Source: Chloroflexota bacterium (GTDB lineage: Bacteria > Chloroflexota > Anaerolineae > Anaerolineales > UBA4823). Taken from it: a DNA stretch of 64,000 bases. The stretch lies in assembly GCA_029265355.1 (NCBI GenBank), contig JAJUJL010000007.1, positions 62,001 to 126,000 on the forward strand, read 5' to 3'. Below the pieces are notes generated by a model. That model made no database searches. It was not told where the DNA came from and saw only the letters and a list, made by a program, of their open reading frames with translations. Made by a program: the position numbers and the translations under genes. Shown here piece after piece: positions 43,679 through 50,891 of the stretch. Numbering within the stretch: position 1 is the first letter of the stretch; the number at the start of each line of letters is the position of its first letter.

Positions 43679-43718
43679 GGAGGCCCTGGAGAATGGCGCC
43701 CACCATCCCAGGGCCTCC
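43679..43718 (+). promoter_or_regulatory. Intercistronic hairpin after mvhA
   Basis: A perfect 11-bp stem GGAGGCCCTGG (43679-43689) / CCAGGGCCTCC (43708-43718), with a nested ATGG/CCAT stem in its 18-nt loop. No T tract follows, so it is more likely an mRNA processing or stability element than a terminator. Confidence 0.6.
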
Positions 43719-43735
43719 CTGTTGGACACTTGTCA

Positions 43736-44239
43736 ATGAAGACAATCGTCGTTGGACTGGGCAACCCGATCCTGGGAGATGACGGGGTTGGCTGGCATGT
43801 GGCGGAAGCTGTGCAGGCGCAATTCCACGGCGCTGGCGAAGGACAGCAAGTGGATATCGTCCAGCTCTCCCTGGGAGGCCTGAGCTTGATGGAAAGCCTG
43901 GTGGGCTACCAGCGAGCGATCATCATCGACGCCCTGAACCTGGGAATGGGTGAAACCGGCAGCGTCTATTGCTTTGCCTTGCAGGAGCTGCCCAATCCCA
44001 ACAGCGGACACCTGGGCTCGGCGCACGACACCAGCCTGATGACTGCCCTGGAGGTGGGCCGGAAGATGGGCGCCGAGCTGCCCGATGAAGTGATAGTGGT
44101 GGGCATCGAATCGCCGTACGTGTATGACTTTTCTGAGCAACTCAGCCCGGCTGTTTCCAGCGCCATTCCCCAGGCCACCCGCGCCGTGCTGTCATTGCTC
44201 CAGGCGGGAGACTGTCCACAAACCGATCAGACCGGATAG
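43736..44239 (+). CDS. Hydrogenase maturation protease (HyaD/HycI family)
   Basis: A 167-aa endopeptidase that trims the C-terminal tail of the large subunit once Ni is inserted. The N-terminus VVGLGNPILGDDGVGWHV contains the family glycine motif and the Ni-sensing acidic residue (Asp in GDDG); DALNLG (second Asp) and a later GHLGSAHDTS with His follow the family order. Start ATG 43736 was chosen over an in-frame ATG inside mvhA because MKTIVVGLGNP is the conserved N-terminus; no good ribosome-binding site precedes it, and a hairpin covers that region. Confidence 0.9.
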   Translation: MKTIVVGLGNPILGDDGVGWHVAEAVQAQFHGAGEGQQVDIVQLSLGGLSLMESLVGYQRAIIIDALNLGMGETGSVYCFALQELPNPNSGHLGSAHDTSLMTALEVGRKMGAELPDEVIVVGIESPYVYDFSEQLSPAVSSAIPQATRAVLSLLQAGDCPQTDQTG

Positions 44240-44251
44240 GAGGAATCCTGT

Positions 44252-44719
44252 ATGATTTCACCCGAACTCTTACGCCGTTACCCCTTTTTTGGCCCGTTCA
44301 ACGAGGCGCAACTGCGTGAAATCGCCATGATCGCTGATGAATTCGAGGCTGAGGCTGGCGCGCAAATCTTCGATGAACAGCAACCAGCAGAAGCCTTGTA
44401 TCTGCTGCTCGAAGGCAGCGTGGAGCTCACTTACAAGTCCGAGGAGGAGTATCACCCCAAGACGCGCAAGGTATTTCCGGTGGGAGATATCAATCCTGGA
44501 GAACTGTTTGGCGTCAGCGCCTTGATCGACCCTTACAAGTACACCACGGCTGCGAGAGCGACTGCAAACAGCCGCATCGTCAAGATCGATGCGGCTGGGC
44601 TGCGCGCGCTGGTCGCCGCCGACGCCCAAATGGGCTATGAGCTGATGCGCCAGGTGGCCCGAGTGATCGCCGAGCGCCTGGCATACACTCGCGTGCAATT
44701 GGCCGCAGCCTGGGCTTAG
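44252..44719 (+). CDS. Stand-alone cyclic-nucleotide-binding-domain protein
   Basis: A 155-aa protein consisting of one cNMP-binding (CRP-like) beta-roll and a C-terminal helix. FDEQQPAEALYLLLEGSVEL and INPGELFGVSALI are the family blocks. The helix-turn-helix of CRP/FNR proteins is absent, so by itself it cannot bind DNA as these do. The phosphate-binding RxS motif is replaced by YTTAARAT, so ligand binding is uncertain. It is the last gene of the hydrogenase operon, 12 bases after the protease, with AGGAGG upstream. It could regulate the complex allosterically; that is inference. Confidence 0.85.
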   Translation: MISPELLRRYPFFGPFNEAQLREIAMIADEFEAEAGAQIFDEQQPAEALYLLLEGSVELTYKSEEEYHPKTRKVFPVGDINPGELFGVSALIDPYKYTTAARATANSRIVKIDAAGLRALVAADAQMGYELMRQVARVIAERLAYTRVQLAAAWA

Positions 44720-44744
44720 CGCGCTTGCGCGCAATCCCACTGAT

Positions 44745-44782
44745 CACCAGCGGCGTGAGGGCTGCCTCTCACGCCGCTGGTG
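44745..44782. terminator. Strong bidirectional terminator
   Basis: A perfect 15-bp stem, CACCAGCGGCGTGAG (44745-44759) / CTCACGCCGCTGGTG (44768-44782), with an 8-nt loop, followed by GTTATTTG. It lies between the end of the hydrogenase operon and the convergent secreted-protein gene. Confidence 0.8.
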
Positions 44783-44797
44783 GTTATTTGCTGCCGT

Positions 44798-45517
44798 TCA
44801 GGGTGTGGTGTTGTTGTAGAACCAGTTGTAGGCGTAATAGCCCGAACCGGTTTTGCTCTGGATGCGGATGGCAATCTGGCGCAGATCCTTCAGCTCTGCA
44901 GGAATGGTGAAGGTGAAGTCCTGCGTGCCGCCACCCGCGGTGTCGATCGAGGTCACTTTGTAGCCGCCCACGCCGCGTGTGCCCATGACGTTCATCAGCA
45001 CCTTGAACTCGTCATTGGCAGGCAGGTTGTAAATGCGCACGGTGACGCTGACATTGCGCTGCACTGCCAGGATCTTCATCGTCGGGTAACCGACATAGCC
45101 GGTTCCGGGCGAACCCGGTTTGGCGGCGGTGTTGTTGTAGAACCAGTTGTAGGCAAAATAACCCGAGCCGCTGATGCTCTGCAAGCGGATGGCGATCTGG
45201 TATTCGCCGTGCAACGCAGCGGGTATGGCGTACTCCAGCGTTTGAACGCCGCCAGCGCCGGTGTTCAGGGTTCCCACCTCGATGCCGTGCACGCCCCGCG
45301 TCCCCATGTAGTTCATCTTAACCACAAACGTGTCATTGGGCGGCAGGTTGTTGGTCTTGATTTTGACGCTGGTATCCTTGACCACCGAGACGATCGAGAA
45401 AGTCGGGAAACCGGAATAGGCAGGCGCAGCAGACGGCGCTGCGGCCCGCGCCTGGTGCGCGCCGAAGGCGAATAACACCAGGGTCAGGGTGAGTAAGAGC
45501 ACCAAAGTTCGTTTCAT
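44798..45517 (-). CDS. Secreted two-repeat beta-sandwich-like protein
   Basis: A 239-aa exported protein. A signal peptide (residues 1 to about 25, ending ARA) precedes two tandem repeats of about 95 aa (about 35-135 and 140-239), each starting GFPTF/GYPTM, with MGTRGV in the middle and ending AYNWFYNNT. The repeats share more than half of their residues and contain alternating hydrophobic strands, so each should be a beta domain. I associate this domain with secreted Chloroflexota proteins, from memory only. No lipobox or anchor is visible. Function unknown. Confidence 0.8.
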   Translation of the reverse strand: MKRTLVLLLTLTLVLFAFGAHQARAAAPSAAPAYSGFPTFSIVSVVKDTSVKIKTNNLPPNDTFVVKMNYMGTRGVHGIEVGTLNTGAGGVQTLEYAIPAALHGEYQIAIRLQSISGSGYFAYNWFYNNTAAKPGSPGTGYVGYPTMKILAVQRNVSVTVRIYNLPANDEFKVLMNVMGTRGVGGYKVTSIDTAGGGTQDFTFTIPAELKDLRQIAIRIQSKTGSGYYAYNWFYNNTTP

Positions 45518-45782
45518 CTATAGCCTCCTGTGATGAGTTGACCACGGTTGATCGCGCGCTGGGGAGCACGCCTGCCAGAACTTTCGCCAGAGCGATATCC
45601 TCCTCTCGCACTGGTACTTATTTCCTATATCAACTCTACATCAGTTTGGATAAATATGCAAGAAGTCAGATTGTTCAAATGATTATTGGGGAATTTTGAC
45701 AGGCGTCACCCATCAAAAAATACCACAACTATCCCCCATTTTGGCAAGTGGGCTATACTTAAAATATCGGAGGATCTTTCCT

Positions 45783-46679
45783 ATGGAAACACTCACCTGT
45801 TCATTGGCCTCCTTGCAAGCTGGCGAGCAACTTTGCGGCACCGCGCCGCTGGTGCGCACCTGGCTGTTGTTAGAGCTGAACGAGCCGCTCACCGCCAATG
45901 CCCTGGTGGAGAATCACCTGCCAGAGCCTGTGCGCAGTTACCTGAATGAACAGCAGAAAAGCCTCCCCGGCAGCCGCCTGCTGCTGATCCAGCGAAGTCG
46001 GAAGCGCAGGGCTTCTGGGGTGAAGTTCTTCATTGGCAGCAGCGCAGAAAGCGATCCGGTTTTGTTGGAATTTTCCCTGCAGGATTACAGCGAACTGCTG
46101 AACATGGATATTGCCGGGCTGGCAAGCAGCGCGCCCCAAAATCACGAGGCAAAGCGTGCGCAGCCGCTCTACCTGGTATGCACCAACGGCAAGCGCGATG
46201 CCTGCTGCGCCGCGCACGGCGCGCCTTTTTACCGCGGCCTGGCTGCCCTGGATTCAGAAAACACCTGGCAGAGCTCGCACGTCGGCGGGCACCGCTTCGC
46301 CGCCAATGCCATTTTCCTGCCGTATGGCATTTACTATGGGCGCTTGAAAGCCGGGCAAGAACGGGAATTTTTAGATGCCTGCCAGGAAAGGCGCCTCCTG
46401 GCGCAGCACTACCGCGGGCGATCGATCTACCCGCCGCACGTCCAGGCGGCAGAGTACTTCTTGCACCAGCAATTTCCCGAGCTGCGGCTGGATGAGCTGC
46501 AATTGGAGCACGTGGAAGAGGTGGAGCCGCAAGCCTGGCGGGTGCTGTTTCGCTGCCAGGCAGGTGCTGCGCTGCCCAGCATTCAGCTACGCGCCGGGCT
46601 ATCGACTTACCAGGTGTTTGAAAACTGCGGCAAAGCACACGAGCTCAGCCACAAGACACAGTATCACCGGATTGCCTAG
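45783..46679 (+). CDS. Sucrase/ferredoxin-like family protein
   Basis: A 298-aa protein of the Suc_Fer-like family, a thioredoxin-fold [2Fe-2S] protein. The family blocks are LVCTNGKRDACCAAHG (ligand cysteines), SSHVGGHRFAANAIFLPYG and YYGRL. The N-terminus CSLASLQAGEQLCGTA also matches. Members are found near iron-sulfur or redox genes, but their reaction is unknown. ATG 45783 has GGAGG upstream; the longer frame from 45696 is not conserved-looking. DUF362, a NapH/NapG-like ferredoxin protein and a nuclease-like protein follow in one direction. Confidence 0.8.
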   Translation: METLTCSLASLQAGEQLCGTAPLVRTWLLLELNEPLTANALVENHLPEPVRSYLNEQQKSLPGSRLLLIQRSRKRRASGVKFFIGSSAESDPVLLEFSLQDYSELLNMDIAGLASSAPQNHEAKRAQPLYLVCTNGKRDACCAAHGAPFYRGLAALDSENTWQSSHVGGHRFAANAIFLPYGIYYGRLKAGQEREFLDACQERRLLAQHYRGRSIYPPHVQAAEYFLHQQFPELRLDELQLEHVEEVEPQAWRVLFRCQAGAALPSIQLRAGLSTYQVFENCGKAHELSHKTQYHRIA

Positions 46680-46691
46680 GAAGCTGTTCGC

Positions 46692-47738
46692 ATGCAAGCC
46701 ATTACACGACGTGATTTCTTGCGCACCCTGGCCCTTGGCGCTGGGGCGCTGGCGCTGCCCGCTGGCCTGGCAGGCTGCCAGGCGGATGGAACCGCGACGC
46801 TTCCGCCCACGCAGGCCCAAGCCGCCTCCTGGCAAACTGCCGCCGCCAGCGCTGCGCCCAGCCGGACACCCCAGCCATCTCCAGAAGCGGAGACCAGCAG
46901 CCCATCGACCGCCACCAGCGCGCCCGCTCCCCACCTGGCGGTGGCGCGCAATGGCGAACCGCAAGAGATGGTGCGCCGGGCTATCGCGGCATTGGGTGGC
47001 ATTGCTCAATTTGTTCCCCAGAACAGCACCGTGATCATCAAGCCCAACATCTGCACCGGCTATCACAGCTATGAATACGCCGCCACCACCAACCCGTGGG
47101 TCGTCGCCGCCCTGGTCAGTCTGTGCCTGGAAGCCGGCGCTCGAAAGGTGCAGGTGATGGACCACCCCTTCGGCGGCCCGCCAGCCCAGGCATACGTGAC
47201 CTCCGGAATCGCCGAGCAGGTGCACAGCGCCGGCGGCGAGATGGTGGAAATGGCGCGCTTCAAGTTTCTCTCCACCCCCATCCCCGCTGGCAGGAGTTTG
47301 AGGCAGGCAGAAATCTACGATGAGATCTTGACGGCCGATGTGTTGATCAATGTGCCCATCGCCAAGCATCACAGCCTGGCGCGCCTGACACTGGGCATGA
47401 AAAACCTGATGGGCGTCATCCAGGATCGCTCCGCCATCCACCAGGACCTGGGTCAGCGCCTGGCAGATTTGAGCTCGCTGGTGAGACCCGCGCTGACCGT
47501 AGTGGATGCGGTGCGCATGCTGATGGCGAATGGACCGACCGGCGGCAGCCTGGACGATGTGGTCCAGGCCAATACCGTGATCGCCAGCGCTGACATCGTC
47601 GCTGCTGACAGCCTGGCAGCCACGCTGTTCGGTTTGCAGCCCGAAGACCTCAGCTATGTGCGCGCCGGCGTCGAGATGGGCTTGGGACGCAGCGACCTGG
47701 CTGCCCTGCGCATCGAGGAGATCGATCTTGGCGGCTAA
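46692..47738 (+). CDS. Tat-exported DUF362 protein
   Basis: A 348-aa protein with a Tat signal (TRRDFLRTLALGAGALALPA, residues 5-24), possibly also a lipobox (AGC, Cys about 30), and a Ser/Thr/Pro-rich linker to about residue 75. The DUF362 domain is then recognisable by STVIIKPNICTG and NVPIAKHHSLARLTLGMKNLMG. DUF362 proteins are often fused to, or beside, polyferredoxins and are believed to be redox-linked; the activity is unknown. Its end overlaps the next gene by 11 bases, so both are made together. Confidence 0.85.
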   Translation: MQAITRRDFLRTLALGAGALALPAGLAGCQADGTATLPPTQAQAASWQTAAASAAPSRTPQPSPEAETSSPSTATSAPAPHLAVARNGEPQEMVRRAIAALGGIAQFVPQNSTVIIKPNICTGYHSYEYAATTNPWVVAALVSLCLEAGARKVQVMDHPFGGPPAQAYVTSGIAEQVHSAGGEMVEMARFKFLSTPIPAGRSLRQAEIYDEILTADVLINVPIAKHHSLARLTLGMKNLMGVIQDRSAIHQDLGQRLADLSSLVRPALTVVDAVRMLMANGPTGGSLDDVVQANTVIASADIVAADSLAATLFGLQPEDLSYVRAGVEMGLGRSDLAALRIEEIDLGG

Positions 47739-49371
47739 GCAGCGCACAGGACCCGGCGTGGGCGGCGCCTGGCGCCGACTGCGGCGGCTCACCCAATGGA
47801 TCAGCCTGGGGGTGTTCGTGCTCCTCGTGCTGGCGTTGCCTTCCGCCTGGCCAGCCTGGCTGCGGCAGCTTCCCATGCAGCTCGATCCTTTGACCAGCCT
47901 GGCGCAAGCGATAGCGTCCCACCAGGTGGTGAGCGGCGCGCTGGTCGGGTTGGGTGTACTGGCGCTGGGACTTATCTTTGGGCGCGGCTGGTGCGGCTGG
48001 GTCTGCCCCCTGGGAACTTTGTTGGACGGCCTTACCCCCCGCCGCCGGCCGGTCAAGCGCAAAGCGCCCCGCGCCCACCGGCAGGCTGGCGATGATCCGC
48101 GCTGGCCACCCGATTCCTGGCGCAAGATAAAATACCTGTTGTTGTTAGCCGTGCTGGCAGCCGCCCTGGTGGGCAGCACGCTGCTGCTGGTGCTGGACCC
48201 GCTCACTATCCTGCTACGCGGCCTGGGAAGCGGACTGCTGCCGCTCTTCGACGCGCTGGCGCGCGGGCTGGAAACCCGCCTGTACCAGGTACCGGCGCTG
48301 CGCCAGGCGGTGACCGCCCTCGACCAGGCCTTGCGCCCGGCGCTTCTGCCGGTCGACCCGCTGGCAGCGCGCGCCCCCTGGCTGATGGCGGCCGTGCTGG
48401 CGAGTGTGACGCTGCTGAACCTGGTTGCGCCGCGCTTCTGGTGCCGCTACCTGTGCCCGTTGGGGGCGTTGCTGGGCGTGCTCGCCCGCTTTGCGCTGGT
48501 GCAGCGACGGGTGAACGAAGCGTGCAAAAGCTGTGGGCTGTGTGCTCGCGCCTGTCCCACCGGCGCGATCCAGGAACAGCGCGGTTATGCCAGCGACCCG
48601 GCGGAATGCACCCTGTGCCTGGACTGCCAGCCGGCTTGCCCGCGCCAGGCAATCGGCTTCCAGGGTTATGATCTACGTCAATCACTGCTGCGCCAAGAAT
48701 ACGACCCCAACCGGCGGGAAGCTCTACTGGTGCTGGGAGGGTCGCTGGCTGGCGCCTGGCTGGTCGGGCAACCCTGGGCGGCAGGCGCAACCTCCCAGGC
48801 CCTGCAACCGCCCGGCGGCGCTCAGAATCACCTGGTAGATAAGTGCATCCGCTGCGGCGCCTGTGTGCGCGCCTGTCCCACCGGCGCGCTGCAGCCCGCC
48901 ATGCTGGAAGCCGGGTTGGAAGGCCTGTGGTCTCCGGTGCTCATCCCTCGCCTGGGCTATTGCGATTACGGCTGCAACACTTGCGGTAGCGTCTGCCCGG
49001 TGGAAGCCATTCCCCGCCTGGAACTGGCTGACAAGCGCCGGCAAGTAATTGGCGTCGCTGTCATCGATCGCCAGCGCTGCCTGGCGTGGAGCGGTCAAAG
49101 CCCGTGCATCATCTGCGAAGAGATGTGCCCGGCGCCCACCAAAGCCATCTCGCTGGAGAGCACGCCGGTGAAGGCGCCCGGCGGCGAATCGGTCATCCTG
49201 CAAACGCCCATCGTGCACCCGCGGCGCTGCATCGGCTGCGGCATCTGCGAGTACAAATGCCCGGTGGAAGGCGCAGCCGCGATACGCGTCTACCCTGCTG
49301 GCGTCACTTTTCACGGTGCGGGCGCCGGGGAAGGGTCGCACGGGGAACGCCGCCGCAGAGGCCAGCCGTGA
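47728..49371 (+). CDS. NapH-NapG-like fused multi-cluster membrane ferredoxin
   Basis: A 547-aa membrane protein. The N-terminal half resembles NapH/NosR-type quinol dehydrogenases: membrane segments with the two signature sites GRGWCGWVCPLG and FWCRYLCPLG, then two [4Fe-4S] motifs (CKSCGLCARACP, CTLCLDCQPACP). The C-terminal half resembles NapG/MauM: CIRCGACVRACP, CNTCGSVCP, CIICEEMCP and CIGCGICEYKCP, four more clusters. In E. coli these are separate genes. Start TTG 47728 has GAGGAG upstream; the ATG-like frame at 47656 lies inside DUF362. Likely moves electrons from quinol to an exported acceptor. Confidence 0.82.
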   Translation: MAAKQRTGPGVGGAWRRLRRLTQWISLGVFVLLVLALPSAWPAWLRQLPMQLDPLTSLAQAIASHQVVSGALVGLGVLALGLIFGRGWCGWVCPLGTLLDGLTPRRRPVKRKAPRAHRQAGDDPRWPPDSWRKIKYLLLLAVLAAALVGSTLLLVLDPLTILLRGLGSGLLPLFDALARGLETRLYQVPALRQAVTALDQALRPALLPVDPLAARAPWLMAAVLASVTLLNLVAPRFWCRYLCPLGALLGVLARFALVQRRVNEACKSCGLCARACPTGAIQEQRGYASDPAECTLCLDCQPACPRQAIGFQGYDLRQSLLRQEYDPNRREALLVLGGSLAGAWLVGQPWAAGATSQALQPPGGAQNHLVDKCIRCGACVRACPTGALQPAMLEAGLEGLWSPVLIPRLGYCDYGCNTCGSVCPVEAIPRLELADKRRQVIGVAVIDRQRCLAWSGQSPCIICEEMCPAPTKAISLESTPVKAPGGESVILQTPIVHPRRCIGCGICEYKCPVEGAAAIRVYPAGVTFHGAGAGEGSHGERRRRGQP

Positions 49372-50066
49372 ACGGTATCGGCACACTAAAAGAATCCTCC
49401 TTGCACGCGGCGCTCAAATCCTGGGCTGCCCGCCCTGGCGACCAGGTGGAAGCCGCCGTGGATGGCTGCCTTATCGATGTGGCACGCGGCGACCTGCTCA
49501 TCGAAATCCAGACCGGCCATTTTAGCGGCTTGAAACCCAAGCTGGCGAAACTGCTGCCCAATCACCGGGTGCATGTGATCTACCCAATCGCCATTTCCAA
49601 AGCTGTGGTGCGCATGGACGCCCCAGGTGGAAAAGAGCTTTCCCGCCGCCTCTCGCCGCGCCGCGGGCGGGTCGAGCACCTGTTCAGCGAACTGGTGCGC
49701 GTGGCGCGATTGGTCGAGCATCCCAACTTCTCGCTCGAGGTGGTCTACACGCAGGAAGAAGAGCTGCGCGCCTGGCATACCGACGGCTCCTGGCGCCGGC
49801 GCGGCTGGCGCACATTCGACCGCCGCCTGCTGAGGATCACCGGCGCACAGCGCTTCGATGCGCCCGCTGACTACCTGGGGCTGCTGCCGAGCGAGCTGCG
49901 CAGCGGCTTCGATACTCACAGCCTGGCGCAAAGCCTGCGTATTCCCCGCTACCTGGCGCAGAAGATGGCTTATTGCCTGCACAGCATGGGTTTGCTGGAG
50001 CGAGAAAAACGCGGGCGGGGTTATGTGTACCGCTGCGTCCACCCGCAGTGCACTGAGGCGCCCTGA
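49368..50066 (+). CDS. Nuclease-like protein with C-terminal winged helix
   Basis: A 232-aa protein I cannot name. Residues about 10-60 look nuclease-like: SLHAALKSWAARPGDQVE, then DGCLIDVARGDLLIEIQTGHFSGLKPKL, a D-x-x-...-E-x-Q arrangement like the PD-(D/E)XK active site. The C-terminal region (SLAQSLRIPRYLAQKMAYCL, LLEREKRGRGYVYR) fits a winged helix. Start is GTG 49368, overlapping the previous stop as GTGA. It closes the redox group; a link with it is not obvious, and it could be independent. Confidence 0.6.
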   Translation: MNGIGTLKESSLHAALKSWAARPGDQVEAAVDGCLIDVARGDLLIEIQTGHFSGLKPKLAKLLPNHRVHVIYPIAISKAVVRMDAPGGKELSRRLSPRRGRVEHLFSELVRVARLVEHPNFSLEVVYTQEEELRAWHTDGSWRRRGWRTFDRRLLRITGAQRFDAPADYLGLLPSELRSGFDTHSLAQSLRIPRYLAQKMAYCLHSMGLLEREKRGRGYVYRCVHPQCTEAP

Positions 50067-50119
50067 GCCGACCTGGTGAGCCATCCCGCGCCTTGCCTGC
50101 GCCGCGCAGAGCGATCCTC

Positions 50120-50192
50120 GTCGTTGCCAGCCCCGCAGGGGCGCGGCAATCCCCCAGATGACCGGGTAGATCGCTTCGCTCGCGATGACAGA
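50120..50192. repeat. Degenerate dispersed repeat, copy D
   Basis: Between the nuclease-like gene and the tRNA: GTTGCCAGCCCCGCAGGGGC at 50123-50142, then GCGGCAATC, GATCGCTTCGCTCGCGATGACA. AGCCCCGCAGGGGCG and GGCAATC are shared with copy A at 8555-8577. Confidence 0.5.
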
Positions 50193-50203
50193 CTGGCGCG
50201 GCA

Positions 50204-50232
50204 TTGACGCAGCCCCAATGCTGCGGTAAAAT
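50204..50232 (+). promoter_or_regulatory. Sigma70 promoter of the tRNA-Gly gene
   Basis: TTGACG (50204-50209), 17-nt spacer, TAAAAT (50227-50232). The tRNA begins 14 bases after the -10, so the start would be about 8 nt upstream of the mature 5' end. Confidence 0.7.
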
Positions 50233-50246
50233 CTGCTCCGCATTCA

Positions 50247-50318
50247 GCGGGTGTAGTTCAGCGGTAGAACGTTTGCTTCCCAAGCAAAATGTCACGGGTT
50301 CGATTCCCGTCACCCGCT
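50247..50318 (+). tRNA. tRNA-Gly (anticodon CCC)
   Basis: A 72-nt cloverleaf. The acceptor stem GCGGGTG (50247-50253) pairs with CACCCGC (50311-50317) with discriminator T, as in bacterial tRNA-Gly. The anticodon stem TTTGC/GCAAA encloses TTCCCAA, giving anticodon CCC, which reads GGG. The T-arm CGGGTTCGATTCCCG is standard. No CCA is encoded. A promoter and a terminator flank it. Confidence 0.96.
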
Positions 50319-50319
50319 C

Positions 50320-50358
50320 AACCCCAAAGGCTCTCAGCGCCTTTGGGGTTTTATTATT
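50320..50358 (+). terminator. Intrinsic terminator after tRNA-Gly
   Basis: A 12-bp stem AACCCCAAAGGC (50320-50331) / GCCTTTGGGGTT (50339-50350) with a 7-nt loop, followed by TTATTATT. It starts directly after the tRNA 3' end, so the tRNA is a single unit. Confidence 0.85.
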
Positions 50359-50507
50359 CCCGCTTGGTCCCACTTTGGATATCCGCAAGGTTCCTTTACG
50401 CAATATTCGCCCCGTTTTTATATAGATTTTACGCCCCACCTGAGAAGATAAGGCTGCAACAATGCGCCGGTTTGGTCTGTTCGACTTTAACCGTTCCAGG
50501 AGTAGCT

Positions 50508-50891
50508 ATGACGTCACGCAGCCCAACGATTTTATATGTGGAAGACAATCCCGATAACCGCACGCTGGTGCGGCGTATCCTGATGGCAGAGGGTTTCCAG
50601 GTGGTGGAAGCGGAAAGCGCCAGCCACGCCGTGCAAGCCTTGCAATCGGTGCGTCCGGATCTGATCTTGATGGACATCAATATGCCAGATATGGATGGTT
50701 ATACCTTGACCGGTAGATTGAAACGCGATCCGCGCATGCACACCATTCCAATCATCGCCCTGACTGCCAATGTGATGAAAGGCGACCGGGAGCGCACGCT
50801 GGATGCCGGCTGTGATGGATATATTCAAAAGCCCATCGACGTAGATACCTTTTCGTCACAGATCAATCAATTCCTGGGAGGCCGTCAATGA
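50508..50891 (+). CDS. Single-domain response regulator (CheY/DivK-like)
   Basis: A 127-aa receiver domain without output domain. The acidic pocket is EDN (about residues 13-15), the phosphorylated Asp is in LILMDINMPDMDG, and TAN (Thr) and KP (Lys in IQKPID) complete the site. It resembles DivK-type stand-alone receivers that act by protein contact. ATG 50508 has AGGAG upstream; the longer frame from 50289 runs back through the tRNA. Its stop overlaps the start of a second receiver gene (ATGA). A run of GAF sensors follows, and no kinase is seen in the window. Confidence 0.93.
   Translation: MTSRSPTILYVEDNPDNRTLVRRILMAEGFQVVEAESASHAVQALQSVRPDLILMDINMPDMDGYTLTGRLKRDPRMHTIPIIALTANVMKGDRERTLDAGCDGYIQKPIDVDTFSSQINQFLGGRQ

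Noticed and set aside
41502-43745. A 747-codon open frame on the minus strand across the hydrogenase genes
   Set aside because: It is antisense to mvhG and mvhA, which have complete catalytic motifs; long antisense frames are common in GC-rich genes.
44252-44719. The cNMP-domain protein as the regulator binding the palindrome upstream of hdrC
   Set aside because: It lacks a helix-turn-helix, so it cannot be the DNA-binding protein for that site.
46599-48206. A 535-codon minus-strand frame over DUF362 and the NapH-like gene
   Set aside because: Low-complexity His/Gln/Arg-rich translation, antisense to clearly functional genes.
50289-50507. N-terminal extension of the first response regulator from 50289
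   Set aside because: It would begin inside the tRNA gene and run through the tRNA terminator; ATG 50508 has a proper ribosome-binding site and the normal receiver N-terminus.
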